This document shows positions 22,609-33,220 of a DNA stretch of 64,000 bases, in pieces (within the stretch, counting starts at the first letter, position 1; the number at the start of each line of letters is the position of its first letter). The position numbers and the translations under genes were made by a program. The notes beneath the pieces were generated by a model. It did not search any database. It saw nothing but the letters and a program-made list of their open reading frames with translations, and was not told the DNA's origin. The DNA is from Gnetum montanum (lineage: Eukaryota > Streptophyta > Gnetopsida > Gnetales > Gnetaceae). The stretch lies in contig MNCI01036463.1 in the NCBI GenBank assembly GCA_015680685.1, positions 465,722 to 529,721 of the forward strand, given 5' to 3'.

Positions 22609-23294
22609 CATAGCTATGCATCTGAATCTGCAGCTACAGCTGAAGCAAAACCAATTCAATTCGCCTTCAATTCTGCAGGACTTCAAACTCTAAGTCTCCG
22701 TCTACGCCTGACCCTGAGCTCGAGCTCGAGCTCCCTTACCTGGTATTTAAACCTCCAATTCTCCGTCTTACGCCTACGCCTGAGCCTGAGCTCCGTTACC
22801 TGGTATTTTGGTTGTGATTCGTTACTTTTTGGGTGAAGATTTTCGTTACTTCTTGTTTTCCACTCATCTACATTTAACCATACGTGGAGAGAGACAGTCA
22901 CGCAAAATATTTAGGACTAACTATATAGTTTTTTGGGAGGCCAAGATCCATATCACTAAGCTAACACTTCATTGTTAACTTTGTTAACTTATTACTTTTT
23001 GAATACATTCGGGCATAATATTTAGGTCCAACTTATTACTTTTTGCTTACCATCTACAACAATGTAGTTAGGTCCAACTTGTTACTTTTGCTTACTTTCT
23101 AGAATAATGTAACCAATTGTTCTTCTTCTTTTATTTTTAACAAATTTTATTACGATGTATACATTTAAAGAATTTCTGAAACGAAGTTGCTTATTCAAAA
23201 TATATCAACTTACGCAATAATAAAATAGCTTACGCAATACAACAAATGTTTAACAACGAGCTTAGATATATATATATCTATCTATCTATCAATT
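22609..23294 (-). promoter_or_regulatory. 5' UTR and probable promoter region of the PHL-like gene
   Basis: This stretch lies directly upstream of the start codon on the minus strand. Bases 22691-22810 contain a tandem duplication with 60-bp spacing. Each copy carries ACCAG|GTAA on the minus strand, at 22739 and 22799, which reads as a splice donor. CT-rich and CTCGAG repeats surround it. No single clear TATA box was identified, so transcription start is unknown. Confidence 0.45.
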
Positions 23295-23661
23295 GGCCGA
23301 GATGATTTTTTTTAAAAAAATGAGGTTAACCAAGCCTGGACAAGGTAACAAGATAACTAAAAACGGAATCACTCATCCCTCCTCTGTTTCTCTACCACTT
23401 ACCCAATTTAGTTTTACCCTCTTGGTCAAGTTTGCTCTTTCTTTAGTTGTTCATGGCATTTTTGAGCATTCTTTATGCAAGAGATTTATTTCTTAAAAAT
23501 GCCATGAACAAACAAAGAAAGAGCAAACTTGACCAAGAGGGTAAAACTAAATTGGGTAAGTGGTAGAGAAACAGAGGAGGGATGAGTGATTCCGTTTTTA
23601 GTTATCTTATTACCTCGTCCAGGCTTGGTTAACATCATTTTTATTTTAAATCATCTTGGCC
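23295..23661. repeat. Long inverted repeat (hairpin/MITE-like), 168-170 bp arms
   Basis: The left arm 23295-23464 and right arm 23494-23661 are reverse complements with very few differences except in the outer 45 bases. They are separated by a loop of about 29 bases. Both arms begin GGCC[AG]AGATGATTT and are flanked by TATATA tracts. It codes for nothing recognisable. This shape fits a fold-back or MITE element; transcription through it would give a long dsRNA. Confidence 0.88.
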
Positions 23662-23952
23662 ATATATATATAAGTTAGTGGAGTGATTTCGCGAGGTATG
23701 AGTAGAATTTAATTATTTTTTTTTATTTTTTAAGTTATCATTACTATTTGCATTCCAAATAATATATATTGCTAAACATAAATTGGTTAAAATAAAATTT
23801 TATATATTTCGTATATGTTGATGAAGAAATACATTGCATAATTATTACAATAAACATTACAGAGCTATATAATAGGATTGAGCAAAAAGAAAAATAAAAT
23901 GATAACTGTGAACTTAATATGCCTAATCCTCCAATTGAGCAAAACAAACTTT

Positions 23953-24400
23953 CTATACAATTCTACTTTGGAGATGTTTAACATCTAAAATCTTTCTATA
24001 TCTTTGCACAAAGAAAGGAGGATGAATCTTTAAAGAATCAATAGTCTTGACTCTAGATAATGCAACAAACGTTAAACCCGTAACTTGTCTTGAACCAATG
24101 TCAATAGTAGCTTTATCTAGATTTATGAATAGTCATGGCCCATGCCAACCGTAACGATAATTGACGAGATGCTTCTCGAACCACAAGTATAATTGGCACA
24201 TGATGAGGATTACCATTATGAAAGGCACATCCAATGTAGGAGTCAAAATCAACAATAACGTACGATGGTAATGCAGGTGGTTGTTTACCTTGAAGATACA
24301 TACTACTGTGAATCATGCCAAGTGCACCATTCACCAATCCTGCTTCAGGCCAAAAGTTAACTATGAGCATTACCCTTGCACCTTCACATATAAGCAGAGA
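23953..24400 (-). pseudogene. Helitron/PIF1-like helicase, C-terminal fragment
   Basis: The translation EAGLVNGALGMIHS, ALPSYVIVDFDSYIGCAF, VPIILV and LRLAWAMTIHKS fits the end of PIF1-type helicases from plant Helitrons (LVNGA-G, P-YVIV-FD-Y, LRLAWA-TIHKSQG). A frameshift follows HKS; the other frame continues LDKATIDIGSRQVTGLTFVA and LSRVKTIDSLKI to a stop at 23953. The expected QG-T after HKS is missing. No Helitron end hairpin was identified, so it is a stranded fragment. Confidence 0.85.
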
Positions 24401-24676
24401 TCACATTACTCGTTGCAATAGATAGCTGTTGCATTACTTGTTGTAGTAGATGGTTGTTATTGTTAATCTTGAAAAGAGTGTTCTTTGCCTTCTCTATTGG
24501 GACTAATAGCACCAGGATCCATGTTTCTGAAAATGCATGAATTCTAATATTGTATCTTTTAATTTTGTAACACAATGCCTAAGTTCAATATCTTTAAATA
24601 CTACATCACACCGTAACTATCATTACCTTAACCATTTTCATGATCGTAACCGTGACTATAACCATAACTATCACCG

Positions 24677-24786
24677 TTTATAATAATAATAAATATTCAT
24701 TATTACCCACCGTTTATAATAATAAATATTCATTATTATTGTAATCGTAATCATCATTGTTTATAATAATAAATATTCATTATGAT
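24677..24786. repeat. AT-rich short tandem repeats
   Basis: Three copies of a block containing gtttataataataaatattc with attatta tails, separated by short spacers. The surrounding 24400-24676 holds simple taaccataac-type sequence and no gene that I recognise. Confidence 0.75.
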
Positions 24787-24795
24787 CCATGTCAG

Positions 24796-25052
24796 GGCTT
24801 ACGTGTGAGGGAATGTGAAGAGACGAATGGGAAGCCCAAGGGTCAGGGGACATCAATCGAATAGAGATTCAGCTCCCTTGTAGTGACTCTTTGGCTCCCT
24901 TGCATGTGGCACGTGCATGTGAGGGAATACAAAGAGACGAATGAGGAGCCCAGGGGTAAGGGGACATTAATCGAATATAGATTTGACTCCTCTACAGTGA
25001 CTCTTTGGCTCCCATGCACGTGGCATGTGTGCATGAGGGAATACAAAGAGAT
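24796..25052. repeat. Two tandem copies of a ~115-120 bp unit plus a partial third
   Basis: The unit runs from gtgagggaat-caaagagacgaatg to gtgactctttggctccc-tgca-gtggca. It occurs twice in a row with moderate divergence and then starts again at 25033. A detached piece (ctcccctgtagtgactcttt) is at 25621. The stretch 25053-26500 is otherwise very AT-rich, with ataatcat-type simple repeats, and holds no gene that I can support. Confidence 0.8.
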
Positions 25053-26574
25053 CAAATTGAATTGGCACTACAACATATATTTGTAATGCATATCCATTCG
25101 TGGAGATATAAAAAATCACATTACAAATGCATAAATAATGCTATTATTATATAACAGGCTTTTGTATATTGACATTATTGTTACAATGGACAAAATATGA
25201 ATGATGCTAACACCTCATTCATAATTATTATATTATAATTATTGTGGAATCCAATAAATGTTATGAGATTATTATAATTAGAGCAATAATCCATAATTAT
25301 AATCTGAGATATTGTGGATTATAAGATTCATTCGAATGGTAAACATTTCATAATAAATAAAGTCGAGATATGATGAAATATTACTCGTAATCCATAATAT
25401 TAAAGATATTATTTATTTATTCATAATGATAACCCATAATGATTATATATTGGTTAGCATTATCCATAAGATATATATAATGAAATGATTATAAATAATC
25501 GGCTTTATTTATGATGAAATGTTTATAATCATTATATATAATCATTTATGTTTACAATCATAAATATATTAGTATATATAACTGATATTATGAATACTCG
25601 AGATAAATATAATCACTGGCTCCCCTGTAGTGACTCTTTAGCTAGAGGAGATTTATAAATAATTGGTTATTTATGATTATGGCAGGACATGTGCATTGGT
25701 GGAGAGCCCATGGCCGTTTTCCTCAACATTGGTTAGGATCATCACAGCATGATCTTGTTGATGATCTTCTCGAGGTCTAGCCTGCCAGAGTGCAAAAGTT
25801 CTTGTTTTTAAAATTTACCAGGTTAACAACCATATCATCCATCAGATTCCATCAATCAAAGAATACGTACATAAAGAAAAGACCTCATTGCATGCGAGAC
25901 AGCAAGAAGAAATTGTCAAATTTGAACTCTTTAAGTCCTTCCAATAAGCAGGAAAAATTGTTAAAATTATGACTGAAGTCATGCCCACATCTCAAATTGG
26001 CTAATAATTTTCATGTGCTAGCAAAAACGCTAACACTATTGCATTTTATTAAAATGCATATTGCAAACAAAAAAAAAGTCACAATCGTAACAACTAGACA
26101 TGTCTACTCCATGGTAACCGTTGAATTTCAAAGCACAGCCATAGAAATGATAAAACCTACACAAAATATACAATGAGATAAAGAGAAAATGAACTTACAA
26201 ATGTTTCTTTACATTGAGAAAGGATGTTGCAAAAGAAGATTACTCAAGATAGTAGTAGAAAGCATTGAAAAAAGAACAGAACCAAACTTTGGAATTTTTT
26301 TACATTGGGAATGCAAATGTCTAGGAAGGCATGCTAAGTACTGATGATAGAAGAGCTCAACTTGAAGTGAAACTATGAAAACTACACAAAATCATCAAAA
26401 TGTAATGTTCAACACATTACAATTCACTATAAAAAATTAATAGAAACACACATAAAAAGATTGGTAGAAAGTTTGTTTCTAGAAAGAGATTCCAATAACC
26501 AAAGGTTATTGTTGATACAGAAACTTCAGAAGACCCTTCTCCTCAACCTACAGCTGCAACTGTAGCCATTACCG

Positions 26575-26625
26575 CCCTTCCTTGAATGCCTCTGGCTCTG
26601 CCCCTCATCCTACCCCTACCTGCAA
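26575..26625 (-). other. Possible Gly/Arg-rich exon remnant
   Basis: On the minus strand a TTTTGCAG is followed by codons for GRGRMRGRARGIQGRA. This looks like the RGG-type tail of an RNA-binding protein, but it is short and has no partner exon that I can find. It may be chance. Confidence 0.2.
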
Positions 26626-26789
26626 AATTTTATGCTTAAAACACACATTCAGAAAAAGCTACTTAAGAAACATATTGGCCTAATTCATATATAAATTTTA
26701 TCCCAAAAAAAGAAACTTAAATGAAGGGATATTTTAGCTATTATAGCAAAAATTGTATTATGATTCACACCTCGTCTACCTCCGAGGTC

Positions 26790-27532
26790 TAGGCTGCCAT
26801 AGGTGTAGAAGTTCGCATTTTTCGTCACCACTAAGGTTGGCATTTCCAGCATAGATGAGCGTGAGATTTAGGTCTTCCAGTAGCGGTTCCCCAAAGTAGA
26901 GCGAGGTGTCGACATACTCGTAACAATCGACGAGCATTGTGGTGGCTAGGAAGTCATGGTCAAGGGTGCTAGTGACAATGGTCATGATCTAGGGCGCAAG
27001 ATTCGAGGCGATGCTGACTTTGTGTTCAAAGGAGCAAGTGACGAAGATGCGACAGTGGACTATGATGGAGAAAGTGCCGATGGCAATGCTGTTGGTGTAG
27101 TACTGCTATGGGTTTCCACCAAGTGAGAGCTAGAGCATGTCAATGCCATCGAACATAGCAATGTCCATGGCCACGAGGATGTCAAAGCTGAAGTAGCTAC
27201 AATCCCACCAGACCTTGTAGATGACGATTTGTGTGAGCTAGGCCATGCCACAGGCGGTGCCATTGGCATAGCCAAGCACGCTAGCATTGGCCACGGTGCT
27301 GCTAATGATTTTTGATGATGTGTGCATGTCATAGCCTTCAGTGTCGAGCAAGGACACCACAAGGGCCTACTGGCCTACCACCTTATTACTACCTTGGTTG
27401 AAGAAGCTTGTGCCGATGAGCTTGTTGTTGTAGTTGAAGCATGGGCCACCATTGTAGGTACCTTTCCAGCACTTTGGTGGAGCTCTGAAGCTGACGTCAT
27501 TGAAGTTGGTTCGGTTGGGCTAGGCAACATGT
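26790..27532 (-). pseudogene. Subtilisin-like protease (subtilase, SBT) pseudogene
   Basis: Plant subtilases are secreted serine proteases. One frame reads FNDVSFRAPPKCWKG; NNKLIGTSFF; LDTEGYDMHTSS, where the family has D-EGHGTHTSS; VANASVLGYANGTACGMA; YKVWWDCSYFSFDILVAMD; LSLGGNP; YYTNSIAIGTF; and IMTIVTSTLDHDFLATTMLV, ending near the PA-domain start. The catalytic His is Tyr. Five TAG stops interrupt the frame with no frameshift over more than 200 codons. The signal peptide, prodomain and catalytic-Ser half are missing. Base composition is more GC-rich than the flanks. A short GGAAT/CATTCC-rich tract borders it near 27550-27600. Confidence 0.9.
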
Positions 27533-27910
27533 AGCAGTAGTTGCAGACGGAGATGGAGATGAAATGGAAATGGAATTCTCATTCCCATTCCCATTCCTAT
27601 TCTACATTTGGTTGCATTTGGCCTTTTTATGTGTGCAACGGAAATATGAAAAGCTGTGGCTCTTCAGTTTGTATTTTTTTCCATTTCGTGGGATCTTATG
27701 TAGCACATGATGTGGAGGGTGACAAAATGCACTCTCCCTTCCTCCCCATCGCATGAGACAAGCTGGCCTCTCAACCAAAACAAGATGTAGCTTTGTAGGT
27801 ACACCTAATATGCACCTTTAAGTACCAACCTACTATTTGCACCTCTATACTTGGAGACATGTTCCAAGCATAAATATGTAATTGAATTATCTCTCTCAAG
27901 AAAAAAATAT

Positions 27911-28100
27911 GTTCATCCTTGAGTTTCAACTTAAAAGTGGTATGATCCTATTTTTAGTCTAATAATTAATGATCCCATGGATATTGGAATAGTTACATAT
28001 GTGATATTATACTTTAAAAAAACAATATTCATTCTTGAGTTTCAACTCAAAAGTGCTATAATCCTATTTTCAATCTACTAACTAGTGGGTTTCAGATCCT
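27911..28100. repeat. Direct repeat, ~118-bp period, with a related copy at 29562
   Basis: The sequence ttgagtttcaact-aaaagtg is present at about 27921 and 28039. The intervening attggaatagttacatatgt recurs near 29597. The 1.6 kb between the outer copies holds the DUF4283-like fragment, so these may be ends of one decayed element. Confidence 0.65.
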
Positions 28101-28739
28101 TATATATATATACATATATATAGTAAAAATATAAATTTAAAATAAAAAAGCAAAGGAGTACTACAGAGAGGATAAACTCCAAATCAACAAAAATGAAAGG
28201 CCCAATGGTTTTTGAGATACCTTTTTAGACTTTTATCCTTACAACCAATCCTGAAAAACTTCCCCTCTAGGGTAAAAAATCGAACATTCCATGAAAAGAT
28301 CAACATTGGATGGAGGGGGAGGAGGCCCCTACTCTATTAATAAAATCAACATTATCAAAAGATATTATCTCCATATCTTGACTAAAAGCTGTAAATAAAT
28401 TATTAGTAGTTAAAATATCTTGAATATACTATCCATTTTGAAGATTTAGCATGTAATCACTAATAAATAGATTTCCTTGATGTTTTTTATTATGAAAAAC
28501 TATTTGGAAACCATTTAAATCAACAACATGTTTTTGTGAGAACTTAGGAACAAATATTTCTTTCCTCTTAGTCATTAAATTGATTTACTAGAACCTTCCT
28601 CAAAGGTACATTTTGTTGAACAATAGTATAAGAAAAGGGTGGGCTAACTATTGAAACATTGGTAGAAGAAATCGTTGCAAGATCTACAACATCTATAGAA
28701 TTAACCTTGTTAAGATCTACAACATTTGTAAAAGAAACC

Positions 28740-29060
28740 TTAAAGATGTTTATAGTAACTTGGTGTTAACATGCTTGCATAGGTTTTTTTTCTTTTCAGC
28801 ATAAAAGGACATGATTCAAACATATGACGCTCTTGATAATAATAGTGACATGACTTTACAAGATTATAATAAATAACCTTCTTCACATAATCAATTCCTC
28901 TAGCATGCAAAAAAAAATACTTACTTAAGCTAATCAAGATCTACCTCAATCATATATTAAATTCTACAAAAACCAGTAAATGTAGTTAGGGTTTCAAAAT
29001 GCTTAATTGGCCCAATTCAAGAGATAATATCTTTTTCAACTTTTTCAAAAATTAAGAAAG
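28740..29060 (-). pseudogene. DUF4283/CCHC-type LINE ORF1 fragment
   Basis: Minus-strand translation across frames gives YMIEVDLD, a basic DYVKKVIYYNL stretch and KSCHYYYQERHMFESCPF. This fits the DUF4283 plus zf-CCHC_4 arrangement of plant LINE ORF1 proteins (A-V-VDL, I-YENLP-FCH-C---GH----CP). The second Cys of the knuckle is Tyr, and stops interrupt it. Flanks 28100-28740 and 29060-30700 show no gene that I can support. Confidence 0.6.
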
Positions 29061-30725
29061 ATTTGATAATTTAACAAAATAGGAGATCCTTCAAAATTTA
29101 ATAGATGTTGAATTAAAAGAGTAAGTTCACTTTTGAATAATTAATAAATCATGACAATAATTGAAAATACCAGTATTAAGGGCCTTAGAAATCATCTCCA
29201 AATCAACAAAAATGAGTTTGACAGATAACATGCATGAATAATATCAAATACTTGATCTTTCCAAACCAGATTTAAATGACTCAAAAAACTTAATGAATGA
29301 GGCAAATAACCTATAATTTGTATGAAAATATACCTTTAAAAAATTTCCTAGGTAATAGATTCATATAAATTATAAGATAACTTGTAGAATGACAAAGAAG
29401 CAGAGGATCCACTTGAAGGATCACATACTAAATCTAGCAACATTGCATGTAATTCCAATAGGTTTTCTACAGAAATATTTGATCCACTAAAAAAATCAGA
29501 TTCACTCAAGAACCATCAGATCCATGTATATCATGTTGGCTATATGTCTTTGGAATCATAGCCTTCTAATTAATGATCTTGTGGATCTCATGTATATTGG
29601 AATAGTTACATATGTAATATCATGTGTGGGAAAACATACCTAATTAGTACATTGAAAGTTGTTTCCCTTCAGAATAAGAGCCGAAGGAGTGTGGAGATGC
29701 TAAGAGGTTCCATACTATCACAACCATTGCATAAAATTACATGGCCTTGATTCCTTTGTAAACATTATCATAGGGATATTTAGGCTTGTTAGGGAGGCTT
29801 TGCCACCCTAGCTTATATCACCATCTTTCTCTTCAAAGCAAGATTTAGAACTAGATGCATTAGAGTATGAATGTATCTTAGCTTTATAAAGAAACAATGT
29901 TATGTGTGTATGCTAGTTCTCTTTATGTGGTTGCTTCTGGATTTATGTTTCTCATTGATCCCACTGCTTTTACATTTACTAAGGCATATTGGCTATGCTA
30001 CTAACCTTGGATTAACAATAGGTTATATGTGCTTATGTTGTGCATACAAGTACTATAAGCTTTAAAGCATAATCCACCTTGAGTCTGCTCTCCTTCATTA
30101 CTACTTTGGGATTCTTGGGTGATGTCATGAGATGCCCTTCAAGGGTAGCACAATAACACTCGGTATTAAAGTGGTGGTTTGTGGTTTAAAGTTGGTAGTG
30201 GCTTGTGGTTTGTTACTTGCAATTCCTATGCTAACATGGTGCATAAGAGAAAGGGCAAAGGGAGCTTCATCTTTGCTAAGGCTCCTACCAATCCTAATCC
30301 TCTCAAAGGACCAACTAAAAATGACAACATGGAGGAGCATGTGCACAACAAAGTGCATGATGTGACATTTGAACATAAATCCTTGAATAATGAGGAGGAG
30401 GTGAATTTTGAGTAGCATGAGGATTACTCCATTGAGAAGGTGCAAAAGTTATGGAGCTAGGTCCTAGAAGTTCATAGCTTGATTCTCAACCACTTGCTAG
30501 TTGTTGGATGAATTGAAATTGTCCATGACCTTGTAAACAAAATGGATGTTCCATAACGTGGGAATTGAATTTGGGAGTTAAGCATAAACCTTCCATAGCT
30601 CAAAACTTTGTATTACAAGTTCCAGTTAAGTAGATGTGGGATGTTGTTGATGACATCCAAGTATTTATGGAAAACATTTTACAAAGGATGATGACCCTAG
30701 AGGTAAAAGTTACATTAATGCCTTT

Positions 30726-32040
30726 TTATATCATTTGTTCAACTAATAAGAGAGAATTGGATAGATATGGGATAAAAAAGACTTCTGTAATAGATATGAT
30801 TTTATTATTTATAAATTTTACAATGAAATATCCTATTACTTCTATGTTGAGGTATTTGCAATCTCCTATTTTAATGTTCTCAAATTTGTGAGGTTTGTAG
30901 TTGAGTAAGTAGTCTTTGTAAGGTGTCATTTGATTTGAGCATCCACTATCCATAATCTAAGAATTTTGTTTAATAATATTTATTGAATTAAGGCTTATGT
31001 ATTTATCTTAACTTCATTATCTTTAGATGCTGTGTTTTCTTCATTGAGTGTGCTCTTTTTCTTATGTTCTTGTTGTTGTTAGAAGGCTTTAAATCCCATT
31101 CTTATCTAGCAATCTTCAATGGTGTTTCCTATTCTTTTGCAAAATTTGCAAAATGGGACGGATGAGTTGTTGTACCTTCTTTGATTATAGCTTTACCTTT
31201 CTCTTATTTATTCTCAACTTTTTGATGGATAGAACCCTTTAGTCTTATTTTAATTTTCTAAATTATTCTTGTCATTATGAAAGTTTGTGTTTCTAAAGTT
31301 ATTTGGTTTTGTCTATCTTTGCCCTTAAACCTACCTCATCTTCCTCTTTAGTTTAATACATAAGGTTGTTTGCATGTATTATAGTATCTTCTAGCCTTCA
31401 TAGTTTGAAGAGGTATGATATGAAATACCACTTGATCAATGCTTAGCATGTTAAGATCTTTTGATAGTATGATATTTTCCATTGTGTGCTCATATTTGGG
31501 ATCTAATAATAAAGCTTGAATGACCTTTTATACTTTTTACCTTAAGGAGTAGCCATGACCATATTGATCATTTTTTCTAATTTTGATGTACATTCTTATG
31601 AAAAAACTTTTAATGCCTTCATTAGGAAGGATATGAAGTGAATCAAGCTCTTGTTTGTAGAAAAGCTCTTGTGTTTGTATATTTTTTATGTAACTTCTCT
31701 ATTCTAACTACAGTATGTCCCATATTTCTTTGGTGATTTAGTGCAAAGTGAGTCTTGAAGATATGACATCTAAACCACTAGCAAGATGCATTGATGTAGC
31801 CAAATCATTCTTCTTTTCATTATTTTGATAATCTCTAATTTGCGTTCTTGTTAAGTTCTCAAAGTCATGTAAGAAAGTGAAGCCTATTTGAATGATTTCC
31901 TAATAGTCATTGTATTTTAGAAGTTCTTGCATGAGTATAGTCCATAAACTAAAGTCTTGTGTTCCATGAAAAATTATTGAGCATTTAGGATTATCTTGGG
32001 CATCCATGTTGAAACAAATCTAGAGAGTTTTGGCTCCAAT
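30726..32040 (-). mobile_element. Ty1/copia remnant: primer site, gag, protease start
   Basis: On the minus strand, ATTGGAGCC at 32030-32040 resembles the tRNA-Met primer-binding site. An ATG at 32007 opens gag: MDAQDNPKCSIIFHGTQDFS, LASGLD, YKQELDSLHILPNEG and similar copia gag (UBN2-type) wording across frames. The protease start WI-MDSGCSNQMTPYKDYL at about 30953 keeps its catalytic DSG, followed by IEVIGYFIVKF and SNSLLLVEQMI. The element ends near 30726. On its 5' side it is cut at 32260 by the LTR of element A. Confidence 0.83.
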
Positions 32041-32259
32041 ACAAAATAAAAGTAATAAAGAAAAGGTATGAAATCGATTAATGCTACAAAAACTAATCAA
32101 ACTTTATAAAAGTTTTAAAAATATATTTCACCATGAGTCGTAGTATTACAACATGAGTCATACTCACTATACCATGAGCTTATCATAAGTCATGATATTA
32201 TAACATGAGTTTTCCTTAGGTCATGGTGGTTGAAAATAGAGAGAATTTTAAATTGAGGA

Positions 32260-33082
32260 TGATGAATTGTGATATTGGGACTACAATATTGCATTTGCGA
32301 TATCAGAGCCTTCCACGCGATATTGGGCATTTGATATCAGGACCTGCCTTGTTGCCTATAAATAAGAGGCTGGCAAACTTGGTTTAGCAATAGATTAGTT
32401 AGACCCTTACCAAAACTCTTGCCTTTTCTCCCTCTCAGAGTTAGAATTATTTCTGTGTGACCACGATAGAAGTCATAAAGTGAATAGATCTTTATTCGAG
32501 CATTGTGTACCTGAGCACACCTTGTGTACGACAATAAAGATGAACTTTATGATAAACCTTGTAGCATTCAAAATAGATTAATTAATGTTAATTACTGTTA
32601 CTTACTACTTTCCTTAGTTAATTAATGTTCTCTCTCTCACCCTACAACTCTCCTAAGTAAGCATACTCAGTACGACCACTTCGAGCATGCGTGTAACACT
32701 TGGTAACCTAGTAACAATTAGTGTTTGGTAATCCTAGTACTGTTACACTAGTTCAGGATGTGTACGGCAAGTGAGAATGGATGCTGGTGTTAGGACTAGT
32801 TAAAGCATAGTTGAGTAGTTAAATTAAATTAGTTACTTAGTTATCTCTCTCCTCCCTTTGTAGCACTAGGACATAAAAACATAAAAAACTATAAAATCAT
32901 GTACCTCAAGTTTACTTAACCATACAATCATGCTATACAAGTAAGCTTGGGAAGATAATTATTGACTAACCTGTCCTTGTTCCACAAAGGCACATAAGCA
33001 CTTAGTCCTTGGAATTCGACTGGATTGTGCATGGACACTCGTATTCGTATGGTTGAGTGTAGGGATACCTCGTTGCTCATCA
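32260..33082 (+). repeat. LTR of gypsy element A (823 bp)
   Basis: Starts TGATGAATTG and ends GTTGCTCATCA, TG...CA as in the related LTRs of elements B, C and D. It shares their 3' end (gagtgtaggg-tacctcg) and a tataaataagaggc promoter-like box near 32358. The primer-binding region ttagcgccattgtcgggga follows at once. U3 contains gatatt/gatatc words near 32270-32340. Confidence 0.82.
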
Positions 33083-33220
33083 TTAGCGCCATTGTCGGGG
33101 ACTTTGTTGGTTCTGCACTAGCTAGAACTTAGGAAATCTTCACATCATTGGAACGAACCCTTAGGGTTGGTTATCTTACAAATATTGAAACGAAGAGTAT
33201 TGCACACTAAATAGAAAATT

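Noticed and set aside
29871-30065. Hydrophobic plus-strand ORF resembling a membrane protein
   Set aside because: T-rich sequence yields Leu/Phe/Cys codons by composition; no neighbours, start context or homology support it.
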